Assembly (NCBI GenBank): GCA_963662175.1 | Contig: OY759225.1 | Span: 18,587,601 to 18,651,600 of the forward strand | Origin: Aradus depressus | Taxonomy: Eukaryota > Arthropoda > Insecta > Hemiptera > Aradidae | DNA: 64,000 nt | Direction of reading: 5' to 3' | In this document: piece by piece, positions 53,279-63,731 of the stretch | Layout: each line of letters begins with the position of its first letter | Position numbering within the stretch: the stretch's first letter is position 1 | The notes under the pieces: generated by a model | Database searches by the model: none | What the model was told of the DNA's origin: nothing | What the model saw: the letters and a program-made list of their open reading frames with translations, nothing else | Made by a program: the position numbers and the translations under genes

Positions 53279-54303
53279 TACTTACTCTTACTCCGTTGGC
53301 GACGAACCCTGAAGATCCTTAGCCGCCCACACTAGCCTTCTCCACCGCGATCTGTCGTGCGCCACCGGTCGCCAGTTCACCACGTGGTGTTCCACAGCAT
53401 CCTTCTTCTCCAGGTCAGCCCACCTCAGCCTTGGTCTTCCTCGTGATCTGGCTCCTTGGACCTGAGCGTCCATGATGCGTCCTATGGCTGTCAGCGGTCC
53501 GCTTCTCTCCACATGTCCAGCCCACCTTAAGCGCCGTGATTTCATATCTGCAACTACGGTCGGGTGTTGCCAGAAGATGTCCCTCAGCTCCCTGTTGGTT
53601 CTGATCCTCCACTCTTGGGTTTCTCTATCCTTGACCGGACCTGCTATCTTCCTCAGCACTTTATTTTCAAACGTCTGGAAACGTTTCTCCAGATGTGAGG
53701 TCAGGGTCCAGGTTTCACACCCATAGATCAGAACGGGCTTTACCATGGAGCTGTAGATCCTATACTTCAGGTTTCTTGACAAGGCTCTGGACCGTAGCAG
53801 CTTGATGACAGAGAAATACGCTCTTTGGGCCTGCAGAAGTCTTCTGTCCGCCTCCTCCAACATCGAGTTGATGCTAGTTACCGTGGACCCGAGATACCTG
53901 AAGTTCTCAACTCTTGGGAAGGAGAAGGTCCCCACATTTAATTCCTGCTCCAGATGAATATTCTTACTGACTATAAGGTAGTCGCTCTTGTCGACATTAA
54001 CTTCCAGCCCTACTCTGCAGCTGTGCTCAAGTAGTTTTCCCGCCTTACTTTTAACTTCTTCTGGGCTGTTTCCTAAGAAGGCCACGTCATCCGCATACGC
54101 CAGGACTCCGTTTTCTCCGGCTATCTGGGTGTCTTCCTCGTTCCTCATCACCTGCCTTATCACTCGCTCAAGGGCCAGGTTGAACAGGAGAGGGGAGAGG
54201 CAGTCACCTTGCTTGAGGCCACTCATAACATCGAAGGGCTCCGAAAGTTCTCCTTGGACCATAACTCTGCTTTTTGCTCCTTCGATACATGCCTTTACCA
54301 TTC
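53279..54303 (-). pseudogene. 5'-truncated RTE-clade LINE, RT C-terminal half
   Basis: The open frame (54322-53288) covers 338 element residues: GLKQGDCLSPLLFNLALE, VLAYADDVAFLGNS with an intact YADD, VNVDKSDYLIVSKN, FRYLGSTVTS, LIYGCETWTLTSHLEKRFQT and LRWAGHVERSGP, in the order typical of RTE-type RTs, then the G-R-P-R-L-R-W tail and a stop. The endonuclease and RT fingers are absent because the copy is truncated. The tail is TAAGAGTAAG-like. TGTCAACTCT flanks it (53269-53278, 54304-54313). The apparent first residues MINRVD come from the flanking element. The frame is otherwise intact, so the insertion is young. Plus-strand frames here are shadows. Confidence 0.93.
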
Positions 54304-54500
54304 TGTCAACTCTATTAATCATTTATTTTAATCTTTGTTGCCTTTATATTTAATGATTGTTATCAACAGAACCTGTTTTTTGGTTTTTGTTGCTTAAAGA
54401 TGGTTTCTTTTGTAGACTGTCTGATGATGAGGGCAACCACGAAAGCCAGCTAGCTAATACAAATAAAAAATCTGTGAGAGGTCAGACTACATCTTATTTG
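54304..54500 (+). mobile_element. continuation of the Penelope-like end and a second hammerhead-like end
   Basis: 54304-54420 continues the interrupted element. 54421-54500 (CTGATGATGAGGGCAACCAC, GAAAGCCAGCTAGC, CTGTGAGAGGTCAGACTA) is a single copy of the foldback end family of 23466. Stem II has one mismatch (GAGG against CCAC). Confidence 0.5.
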
Positions 54501-55130
54501 ACAAACTGAGAATGGTTTCTATCTCCTTATACCTAGATTAGTTTTGAATTGTCAAGTTTCTACGCATGTCCAGTCACACTTTCTCGATTTAAAAATGATA
54601 ATTTTTATTGTAAATTTTCAATTAAGGAATAATAATATATTGTGAAAGCATAAAAGTACAATTTTAATCAAGCTAAATTGATGAAAGTAGTTTTTATGGG
54701 GGGGCTTGGTCTTGGACACAAATCACATGTTGTTGACGACTGCCACCAATAAGAAACCATTCCAAAACAACAAGGGCACCGCAGGAGTAATTTAATTTAC
54801 CTTAAGGAAGGTTGGTCTATAGGGTCGACGTAGAGGAGGGGCTTAATCAAGGAAGAGTTGTGGGAGAAAGATGAAAACCAGATGTGTGAAGGGGGAACAG
54901 CGGAGGGGTGGGAGGAACAATGGAACCGACGGACAGACAGACCTCAGCATGAAAATAATCATTAAGCGATGGTAAGACTTTTAGGGGAAGTTTTAATTTA
55001 GGACTCAAAGGAGACCTCAAAGGCAGAATCTTAGAGTTCATTTTCAAAGGTAAGGAAGTATACAAAAATTCTATACACAGAAGGAAAATATATGTGATGG
55101 GGCCATTCACAGGACTTTTTTATACCACCA
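54501..55130. other. unclassified
   Basis: No feature recognised. 54840-55100 is purine-rich, and the 87-codon minus frame there is a composition effect. Confidence 0.35.
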
Positions 55131-55366
55131 GAGTTGGGCGTATTCGAATAAATTTTCATTCGGATAACGAATAAAAGATAATTTTTCATTCGTTATCTGC
55201 TACTTTAATAACCACGGATGATTGATTATCCGTTATCCGAAATAAGTTTGAATTATCCGTTATTCGTTATTTGACATCCGTTATTTTTTTACTCGTTATT
55301 CGTCTCAAAAAATATTTTTTATTTGTAGTACACTTTTCCAGGTTGTTTCAAGAGGGGGAGGGGGGA
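55131..55366 (+). mobile_element. hAT-like MITE end rich in ATCCGTTAT/ATTCGTTAT words
   Basis: CAGAGTTGGGCGTATTCGAA begins a block full of inverted and direct copies of GGATAACGAAT and ATTCGTTATC, so it can form many local stems. The right end was not found. Confidence 0.45.
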
Positions 55367-55686
55367 AAAAATGCAAAGCGCAGCAGCAGCAAATGCACGC
55401 TATTGGATGTGAGTCATTTAATTCTAAAAGCACAGAAACCACAGCGTGTATTTGCTGCTGCTGCGCTTTGCATTTTTGCTGCTCATGTAAAGTCAACTTA
55501 AGTATTACAGTCAATGGTTACCTCAGGGGGAGCTTCTAGGGGTCCGAGTCTCCCAAATTAATAACAAAAAGTCTGCAACGCTAACCACGGAAACTGCGGG
55601 CTGTGCCCCCGGGAGTCTATACCCCCCACCCCTGTAGCCTAACTTTGCCCCCCTCCCCCCTGCTCAAAATCCTGGCTACGCCCCTG
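55367..55686 (-). mobile_element. hAT-type MITE, third copy (truncated)
   Basis: The minus strand begins at 55686 with CAGGGGCGTAGCCAGGAT and carries the full-length internal hairpin (TGCAAAGCGCAGCAGCAGC at 55372 and its complement at 55451-55480). The distal half is missing after 55367. Confidence 0.88.
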
Positions 55687-55829
55687 CCTATTGGAAACTT
55701 TATATGTATAAGTAGAAGGGAAATGGGGACTCTGGCGCAGTTGCCCCACATGACCTTTGACCCCACGGGGTCACGTGACCCATCACTCCCCACCACCACC
55801 CCCCCTCCACGCTCCGAATCACCCACCAT

Positions 55830-56345
55830 CGTACATCCCCAGCTCAATAAGTTTCCACTCTCCCTCTAAACCTCAATAAGTTTCCGCTCTCCCTCTAAAC
55901 CTCAATAAGCCCCCCCCCCCCCTAATTTTTTCATCTCAATTTTTGTCCTTTGAATCACTACCAATCTACTTCCCCATCTAAATAAGTTTCCACTCTCCCT
56001 CTAAACCTCAATAAGTTTCCGCTCTTCCTCTAAACCTCAATAAGTTCCCCTCTCCCTCTAAACCTCAATAAGTTTCCGCTCTTCCTCTAAACCTCTATAA
56101 GTTTCCGCTCTCCCTCTAAACCTCAATAAGCCCCCCCCCCCCCCTAATTTTTTCATCTCAATTTTTGTCCTTTGAATCACTACCAATCTACTTCCCCATC
56201 TAAATAAGTTTCCGCTCTCACTCTAAACCTCAATAAGTTTCCGCTCTTCCTCTAAACCTCAATAAGTTCCCCTCTCCCTCTAAACCTCAATTAGTTTCCG
56301 CTCTTCCTCTAAACCTCAATAAGTTTCCGCTCTCCCTCTAAACCC
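55830..56345 (+). repeat. 29-bp C/T-rich minisatellite
   Basis: The unit is CTCAATAAGTTTCCGCTCTC plus CCTCTAAAC. About 12 units in two blocks separated by a duplicated segment (C-run, AATTTTTTCATCTCAATTTT, CTACCAATCTACTTCC at 55905-55975 and 56123-56200), so a roughly 220-bp block was itself duplicated. Confidence 0.9.
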
Positions 56346-56556
56346 TGCTTTACATTTTTATCTCACCCCTCGCCTGTGCCCCTATTTTTTTTTAATTAGC
56401 CCACTAGTAACAATTTTTATATTTTTTAAAACTGATTTCGTGACCTTGAACAGGCACTTTCGTGATCTAACATGTCGAACCCTGCATTCGTGTAGCCTAC
56501 CATATCATGTCCTAGCATGATCATCATCATCATTTTATTCAGTATTATTTTAAACT

Positions 56557-56870
56557 GGAGTAATATGATGGAAAAATCGCCTACCTACAATTTTGAGCAT
56601 GCCGTCCTTCGGTGCCTTGAAAAGTATTGCATTTAAAAATATAACTCAAAGCTCGTCATATTGAGTATGTTGTCCGATTGGAGTAATATGATGGAAAAAT
56701 CGCCTACCTACACTTTTGAGCATGCCGTCCTTCGGTGCCTTGAAAAGTATTGCATTTAAAAATATAATTCAAAGCTCGTCATATTCAGTATTATTTTAAA
56801 CTGGAGTAATATGATGGAAAAAAAAAGCATTTATCTTCAATTCCGAGCACGCTGTCCTTTGGTGTTATTT
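56557..56870 (+). repeat. about 122-bp tandem repeat, 2.6 copies
   Basis: Units start near 56557, 56678 and 56802 with GGAGTAATATGATGGAAAAA and contain GAGCATGCCGTCCTTCGGTG and AAAGTATTGCATTTAAAAAT. The third unit is truncated and diverged. Confidence 0.9.
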
Positions 56871-59700
56871 GTGAATTCTTGTTTTTTTTATTTCAACAAT
56901 CATTTATTAGTAATTTTGCGTTTTCTCCAATCTGAAGACATCCTAGACCTTGAAATGGTTTTTGCATGCATTATACATGTTTAAACATGTCGAGACCTGT
57001 TGTTGCAGGCATACTTCACCAATTTTTATTTCATGATTTAATCTTACATCCCCACGTCAATTAACACATCCAATGTGCTTCCCCATCTCAATACCCCCGC
57101 TCTCCCTCCGATTCACTACTCTCTATCTTCAGTATAGCGGCGTAGCCAATCCATCTCAATTTTCTCACTTATACTTCCCCACCTAATTCTCCCTTTAAAC
57201 CTTTTACTCAGACACACATCCAAGCAATTTTCTTTAGATTTCATCATAGTCCACTACTCTTAGCACCATCATGCTTCGCCCCTGTTCAACACCTACAACC
57301 TCTCTAGATCGTCTGACATTTTCATCATAACCCGGTCAACCCATACATAAACCTACATTCTACGTCCATTAGCCTTTCCCTCTGAGTCAGTCAAACTTAC
57401 CCACCTCAAATCATCTTCAATGCACATACCCACATAAATTATTCTAAAACATAATCTTTAATTATAATAGTTCTACTTCCTGAGACCTATTAGACTTCTT
57501 CCAACCGGCAGAGACTTTGCAACCCACACCTAATCCTCAGGTCTTTCTCCTAATTTTTATGACTCACTTCTACTTCCCCACATCAATCGTCTAATTGTTT
57601 TTTCTCAACTTGTCCTTACCAATTTTCTGTTCTCTACTTTTAAAACCTTTTACTCATACATACCCGCCCATACACGCGGAGTAATCTTTAGATCTAGATG
57701 TACCTTTCCATGGATACATTCTTAGGCTAACATGCAGTATATTCAACTTACGTTATGTTACATACTACTTCTCATCTCCAGCACTTAACTTACTTAGCAC
57801 CTCTACTGTATTCCAATCCTCGTTTATAGCGGTCAAAACAATTTCTTTTTCCTTCCACCAACCGTCCTCTACTGTAATTGCTCTCCTAACCTTCTTAAAC
57901 CCCCGCACAATTCTGACAACGACCAATCCATCCCAATATTCTGCTCTCCACTTCTACTTCCCCAACATCATATCAAGTTAGAACCCTACAAGTGTAGACT
58001 ACTCCCCCGTCAACATTTCTTTCTCATTCAAACCACTTCTATCCCACCTCTCACTCAGACATACCTGCACACTTGCATCACATGCAGAAAATCAAATTTA
58101 AATGCTTCTCCCTACCTAAACCGCCAGGTCAACACCCCCACAGTTCTCGTCGATATTTAGATTCGCATTTCCAATATTACTTTACCATCACTATTTTTAC
58201 GACTAATAACCTACAATCTAGCAGGAACTTAAATTATCCCCCTGCACAACACTACTCCGGATATATTCAGAACCCACTCCCACACATCTGAGCACCAATA
58301 GAACTCTAACCTAGGACCCCTGCTGTGTAGGCTCACTCTCATTGGTACCTGTCAACCCATCTTTATAACTGCAAAAGCCGGGGGTAATTTCATATTCAAG
58401 TATTTTTCCTAAGATTTCATACTGATGAAGGCTCTAGACCCCTTCATCACCAACGAGATCAGTTAAAGAACTATTTTATAACACAGCCCCAACGTACATA
58501 TAAGGTGTGTCCAATACAATAGGAACTCTTCTTATATAGCTATCCTAAGAAGAAGTCATTGAAAACTTTACCAACTGAGCCGGATAATTATTTATAGTAG
58601 AGATACTAATATTTTTTGAATGGGTAGGCGGCCTTGTGTAACATTTCATTATCAGAGATTAGCTGTGATGTACTTTTCTACAAATCAGAGACTATGCAGA
58701 GACAATAGAATCCTTCCGAGAGATCCAATATATCGTCACGACACAACACTTCACAAAAATACGGAATTGTTCACCTATCCCTATAAACATCACTCAACTG
58801 CAACTTCCCCAAATCTAAAAAACTTAGAAGTCGCTCGGACACATTTTAAAAACCCCACCACTCTTCTATATACTTCCTCAGCTAAATTCTTTCCCTGGTT
58901 CCCCTCTATAGTATATCTTAAACTCTAAAGTAACCCCAACCCGAACACCATTCCTATCAATCTAAACTTTTATTTCTCAGTCATGCGCCATAGATAGGGT
59001 TTTCTATAGGTGCTATCACCAATCTCCTACATGCATATATATATATAATATATTTTCTATAGTTCCCCCGACATTTTTCTACAACTAACACTCAACCGTT
59101 CCTCAATTAATATTATAACGCAGCCCTCACACCCATACTCCATTGTATTTATTTTTCAAGTCCCAAGCTCTTCGTCTAATATACATCACAGTTCCCACCG
59201 GTATTTGAGAACCCATATAGTATTATTGTTCCATCCTCACCCACATCTCATGGACCCCACAATTCACCCCTCCTTCCCCGCATATATGGTATTGAGAGCC
59301 AAAACTCTTACGATGACCCAATACAACAGTTATTTTACCGATTCATCTTCATAGCCACAAAACCCGGGATTATTTAATATTTTAGTATATTTCTTTTTTC
59401 ATTATTTGTCACAGTTTTTTTTTTCCCCACATACAACGCCTACTCCACTCAACTGTTTTTTCTTAAAGTCCTATACATATCTTACATCCTTTCATATATT
59501 TATTTTTTATTTAGTCATATTATTTTATATTTTATGCGATTAATATTTATTTACATTTTCGAAAATTTACGTAGCATATTCAGGAACATTTTTTGTGATG
59601 AATGTGACTGCGTAATAACTATCGTTATTATAAGAAAAATTGGTGAGTACAAGCTGGTCAGTATTAAGAAATAAAAATCGTATATAGGTTCCATATCATA

Positions 59701-60012
59701 GGCAGTTTCTTATTGTTGTTGGGGCTAGGTGTATTGCTGGAAACCCATTAATGATCGACTCTTCTCGGCTCGTCTCGGATTTTATCGGCTCCTTTCGTTG
59801 CATGTAGGATGAAAAAAACTATAAATACGTTCTGTTTGGTCAGTAGTTATCTGTTTTCATTGTGAACGTGTTAACAACGTTGAGATAAATACAATCTGAT
59901 CATTCAGTATTTATTGAACCGAAGTTGTCAACCCTGTTACAATAAATACGGTCTGTTTGGTCATTATTAGGCAGACTTCATTGATCTAGTAATCCACAGC
60001 AGGTTAGATACC
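59701..60012 (+). promoter_or_regulatory. possible promoter region of the palindrome gene
   Basis: Three imperfect repeats of about 60 bp start at 59820 (TATAAATACGTTCTGTTTGG), 59884 (GATAAATACAATCTGATC) and 59939 (AATAAATACGGTCTGTTTGG), each followed by TCAGT- or TCATT-like words. TATAAATA at 59820 is a TATA-box candidate, but the spacing to TCAGT (about 22 bp) is short for an arthropod core promoter. It may instead be a binding-site array. Confidence 0.3.
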
Positions 60013-60543
60013 ATGGGGGTCAAACGAAACGCTCTCACTATAGAAAATAAAATAAAAATAATTAAACTTTTTGATGAAGGAGAAAAGGTTGGAGAAATAT
60101 CGAAACATTTCAAGATTCCTCAATCCACGATTTCTTCAATTTTAAAGAGGCGAGCAACCATTTTTCAATTAGATACATGTGGTAAAAGACATATTAAACG
60201 AATTAGAACTAATGGTGGAACACACTCCCAGAATACACCCCCACTTGCCTTCAACGGAGAGAATTACACACAACAACACACAGACTCTTCAGAGGACGAT
60301 GTGGGTGAACACTCCAGTTCATCACAACAGCAAACGGTCTCTTCACAGCATGATTCGGGTGAAGACGGAAGTGAACGAATTCATTCAACAGAACACCGAA
60401 GAGTAGTATATGGTGATAAAAAACCAACAAAAAAGTTCAACCTTCCTAAACCCGTAAAAGGCTTAATACCTCTGTCTAAGGAAAATATGACGTTTTTACG
60501 TTTGGTCGGGTATAAAGTTCTGTCATCAACGTATAGATGTTAG
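60013..60543 (+). CDS. protein with CENP-B/psq-type helix-turn-helix (left arm of palindrome)
   Basis: The ATG at 60013 opens a 176-residue frame. Residues 3-48 (KRNALTIENKIKIIKLFDEG, then KVGEISKHFKIPQSTISSIL and KRR) match the CENP-B N-terminal/pipsqueak HTH used by pogo/Tigger transposases, CENP-B and related proteins to bind DNA. No second CENP-B-type HTH and no DDE domain follow. Residues 75-130 are Ser/Gln/Asp/Glu/His-rich (SEDDVGEHSSSSQQQ), and the end is basic (KKPTKKFNLPKPVKG) before a Leu/Val tail. The stop overlaps the next ORF by 7 bp. An almost identical copy is on the minus strand at the window edge. Probable role is binding DNA, perhaps the neighbouring satellite; that is inference. 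Confidence 0.65.
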   Translation: MGVKRNALTIENKIKIIKLFDEGEKVGEISKHFKIPQSTISSILKRRATIFQLDTCGKRHIKRIRTNGGTHSQNTPPLAFNGENYTQQHTDSSEDDVGEHSSSSQQQTVSSQHDSGEDGSERIHSTEHRRVVYGDKKPTKKFNLPKPVKGLIPLSKENMTFLRLVGYKVLSSTYRC

Positions 60544-61315
60544 ATTTGGATAGTTCTAAGAGGGGTTCGGGTATCATTTTCATTACCGAAGCCATCGGGG
60601 GTATAGATGGAATAAGAAAATCTGTTCGACATGAAAACACTCACACTTTGCCATCATATAGGTTTATCTATTTAAAAGGTAGATTTTTTCAAGGAGAATG
60701 GGACAACGACAGTTGCAACATTCTAAAAGCGGGTTTTGTTCAATTCCAGTGCTTCCTGGGTAATAACTCGGACTATATTTTGAAGGATATATCAATAATG
60801 GGCATTAACTTTATTGGGAATAGGTACACAGCATATCACAAACGAAAAGATTATTAAAAAGAATCAAATCGAATGCTGTGAGGTTGAAGGCTTGGAGAGG
60901 CTATAAACGCACGCAGGTCGTATGAGTGAAGGTTTGGAGAGGATATAGATGCCCGCAGACCAGTGTGATCACCAGCAGTTCTAAATGTTGAAAACACTGA
61001 TTTGAGGAAAAGTAGGAGAGTACAATCGTGTTAATATGCCTGTATTTTTGATTTGCAGGAAAGGGCCTTGCCCCTTTTTATTCATGCTTTGTATCCAAAA
61101 GTATATATATTTCAATTTTCATTTGACTATATGCTTATATCATCTCTTTGTGAGAGCGGTTCTAAATCTGCTGGGTAAGTTTCGTTCTTGATCAGTGTAT
61201 ACATGTACCCCCAAAATCCTGTTCCTTTGAAATTCAACTCAGTCAAATCGATTCAAATCCCTATATTATACTGCAATATTCTCGCTCAAACATCACTACA
61301 CTCTCCTTCTAGTTA
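60268..61315 (+). repeat. left arm of large palindrome
   Basis: It matches the reverse complement of 62955-64000 at roughly 98-99 percent by eye. Differences include T/G at codon 170 of the HTH ORF, a 3-bp gap near 61232 and a few substitutions. The right arm runs off the window at a point equal to 60268, so the true arm may be longer, including the start of the gene. The inner edge is CACTCTCCTTCTAG. Confidence 0.93.
60537..60857 (+). CDS. overlapping 106-codon ORF, unknown
   Basis: The ATG lies in ATGTTAG, which also holds the stop of the HTH ORF; an in-frame TAG lies just upstream, so this ATG is the only start. The product (MLDLDSSKRGSGIIFITEAI, ..., QGEWDNDSCNILKAGFVQFQ, ..., ISIMGINFIGNRYTAYHKRK) has no family I recognise. 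It looks globular, with no membrane segment or signal peptide. It is conserved intact in both arms, though arms this similar make that weak evidence. It could be reached by reinitiation, by frameshifting from the first ORF, or be the C-terminal half of one gene broken by a shared indel. Confidence 0.4.
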   Translation: MLDLDSSKRGSGIIFITEAIGGIDGIRKSVRHENTHTLPSYRFIYLKGRFFQGEWDNDSCNILKAGFVQFQCFLGNNSDYILKDISIMGINFIGNRYTAYHKRKDY

Positions 61316-62954
61316 TAACGATATCGTTATAAATATAGCGATATCGTTATAACTACTGTGATATCGTTATAAATATAGCGATATCGTTATAACTACAGTA
61401 ATAACGTTATAAATATAGCGATATCGTTATAACTACTGTGATATCGTTATAAATATAGCGATATCGTTATAACTACAGTAATATCGTTATAAATATAGCG
61501 ATATCGTTATAACTCCTGTGATATCGTTATAAATATAGCGATATCGTTATAACTACAGTAATATCGTTATAAATATAGCGATATCGTTATAACTAAAGTA
61601 ATATCGTTATAAATATAGCGATATCGTTATAACTACTGTGATATCGTTATAAATATAGCGATATCGTTATAACTACTGTGATATCGTTATAAATATAGCG
61701 ATATCGTTATAAATATAGCGATATCGTTATAAATATAGCGATATCGTTATAAATATAGCGATATCGTTATAAATATAGCGATATCGTTATAACTACAGTA
61801 ATATCGTTATAAATATAGCGATATCGTTATAACTCCTGTGATATCGTTATAAATATAGCGATATCGTTATAACTACAGTAATATCGTTATAAATATAGCG
61901 ATATCGTTATAATTCCTGTGATATCGTTATAAATATAGCGATATCGTTATAACTCCTGTGATATCGTTATAAATATAGCGATATCGTTATAAATACAGTA
62001 ATATCGTTATAAATATAGCGATATCGTTATAACTACAGTAATATCGTTATAAATATAGCGATATCGTTATAATTCCTGTGATATCGTTATAAATATAGCG
62101 ATATCGTTATAACTCCTGTGATATCGTTATAAATATAGCGATATCGTTATAAATACAGTAATATCGTTATAAATATAGCGATATCGTTATAACTACAGTA
62201 ATATCGTTATAAATATAGCGATATCGTTATAACTCCTGTGATATCGTTATAAATATAGCGATATCGTAATAACTACAGTAATATCGTTATAAATATAGCG
62301 ATATCGTTATAACTACTGTGATATCGTTATAAATATAGCGATATCGTTATAACTACAGTAATAACGTTATAAATATAGCGATATCGTTATAACTACTGTG
62401 ATATCGTTATAATTATAGCGATATCGTTATAACTACAGTAATATCGTTATAAATATAGCGATATCGTTATAACTCCTGTGATATCGTTATAAATATAGCG
62501 ATATCGTTATAACTACAGTAATATCATTATAAATATAGCGATATCGTTATAACTAAAGTAATATCGTTATAAATATAGCGATATCGTTATAACTACTGTG
62601 ATATCGTTATAAATATAGCGATATCGTTATAACTACTGTGATATCGTTATAAATGTAGCGATATCGTTATAACTACAGTAATATCGTTATAAATATAGCG
62701 ATATCGTTATAACTACAGTAATATCGTTATAAATATAGCGATATCGTTATAACTACTGTGATATCGTTATAAATATAGCGATATCGTTATAACTACAGTG
62801 ATATCGTTATAAATATAGCGATATCGTTATAACTACAGTAATATCGTTATAAATATAGCGATATCGTTATAACTCCTGTGATATTGTTATAAATATAGCG
62901 ATATCGTTATAACTAAAGTAATATCGTTATAAATATAGCGATATCGTTATAACT
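61316..62954 (+). repeat. 20-bp satellite array, about 82 monomers, with nested higher-order repeats
   Basis: Every monomer starts ATATCGTTAT. The second half alternates between A (AAATATAGCG) and B forms (AACTACTGTG, AACTCCTGTG, AACTACAGTA, AACTAAAGTA). A and B alternate with a 40-bp period, and the B forms ending TGTG or AGTA alternate with an 80-bp period. The variant order of 61391-61680 recurs at 62351-62640, exactly 960 bp later, and a 160-bp offset copy lies at 61861-62000 / 62021-62160. A run of pure A monomers sits at about 61681-61780. Junctions create CGATATCG, and the left edge is the 20-bp palindrome TTATAACGATATCGTTATAA. All monomers point the same way. Confidence 0.97.
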
Positions 62955-63410
62955 AGAAGGAGAGTGTAGTGATGTTTGAGCGAGAATATTGCAGTATAAT
63001 ATAGGGATTTGAATCGATTTGACTGAGTTGAATTTGGTTCAAAGGAACAGGATTTTGGGGGTACATGTATACACTGATCAAGAACGAAACTTACCCAGCA
63101 GATTTAGAACCGCTCTCACAAAGAGATGATATAAGCATATAGTCAAATGAAAACTGAAATATATATACTTTTGGATACAAAGCTTGAATAAAAAGGGGCA
63201 AGGCCCTTTCCTGCAAATCAAAAATACAGGCATATTAACACGATTGTACTCTCCTACTTTTCCTCAAATCAGTGTTTTCAACATTTAGAACTGCTGGTGA
63301 CACACTGGTCTGCGGGCATCTATATCCTCTCCAAACCTTCACTCATACGACCTGCGTGCGTTTATAGCCTCTCCAAGCCTTCAACCTCACAGCATTCGAT
63401 TTGATTCTTT

Positions 63411-63731
63411 TTAATAATCTTTTCGTTTGTGATATGCTGTGTACCTATTCCCAATAAAGTTAATGCCCATTATTGATATATCCTTCAAAATATAGTCCGA
63501 GTTATTACCCAGGAAGCACTGGAATTGAACAAAACCCGCTTTTAGAATGTTGCAACTGTCGTTGTCCCATTCTCCTTGAAAAAATCTACCTTTTAAATAG
63601 ATAAACCTATATGATGGCAAAGTGTGAGTGTTTTCATGTCGAACAGATTTTCTTATTCCATCTATACCCCCGATGGCTTCGGTAATGAAAATGATACCCG
63701 AACCCCTCTTTGAACTATCCAAATCTAACAT
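63411..63731 (-). CDS. copy of the 106-codon ORF in the right arm
   Basis: Same length and start as 60537-60857, again overlapping the preceding stop by 7 bp. The translated product is identical to the left-arm copy as far as I can read it; silent differences such as GTTCTA/GTTCAA-type changes occur nearby. Confidence 0.4.
   Translation of the reverse strand: MLDLDSSKRGSGIIFITEAIGGIDGIRKSVRHENTHTLPSYRFIYLKGRFFQGEWDNDSCNILKAGFVQFQCFLGNNSDYILKDISIMGINFIGNRYTAYHKRKDY

Larger units (their letters stand above)
55687..59700 (+). other. C/T-rich, G-poor block of about 4 kb
   Basis: On this strand C and T are common and G is rare through almost the whole stretch, unlike every other part of the window. 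It starts with minisatellites (55830-56345, 56557-56870), continues as non-repetitive sequence with words such as CCCACCTCAAATCATC and CTCCCTCTAAACC, and returns to normal near 59500-59700. The frames at 58073-58291 and 58620-58928 have no motif. It could be the outer part of the palindromic unit that follows; its right-hand partner would lie beyond the window. Confidence 0.6.

Noticed and set aside
53472..54353. Plus-strand frames of 84 and 121 codons
   Set aside because: Antisense shadows of the RTE reverse transcriptase.
61316..62954. CRISPR-like array
   Set aside because: There is no spacer diversity, monomers are contiguous and the context is eukaryotic. It is a satellite.
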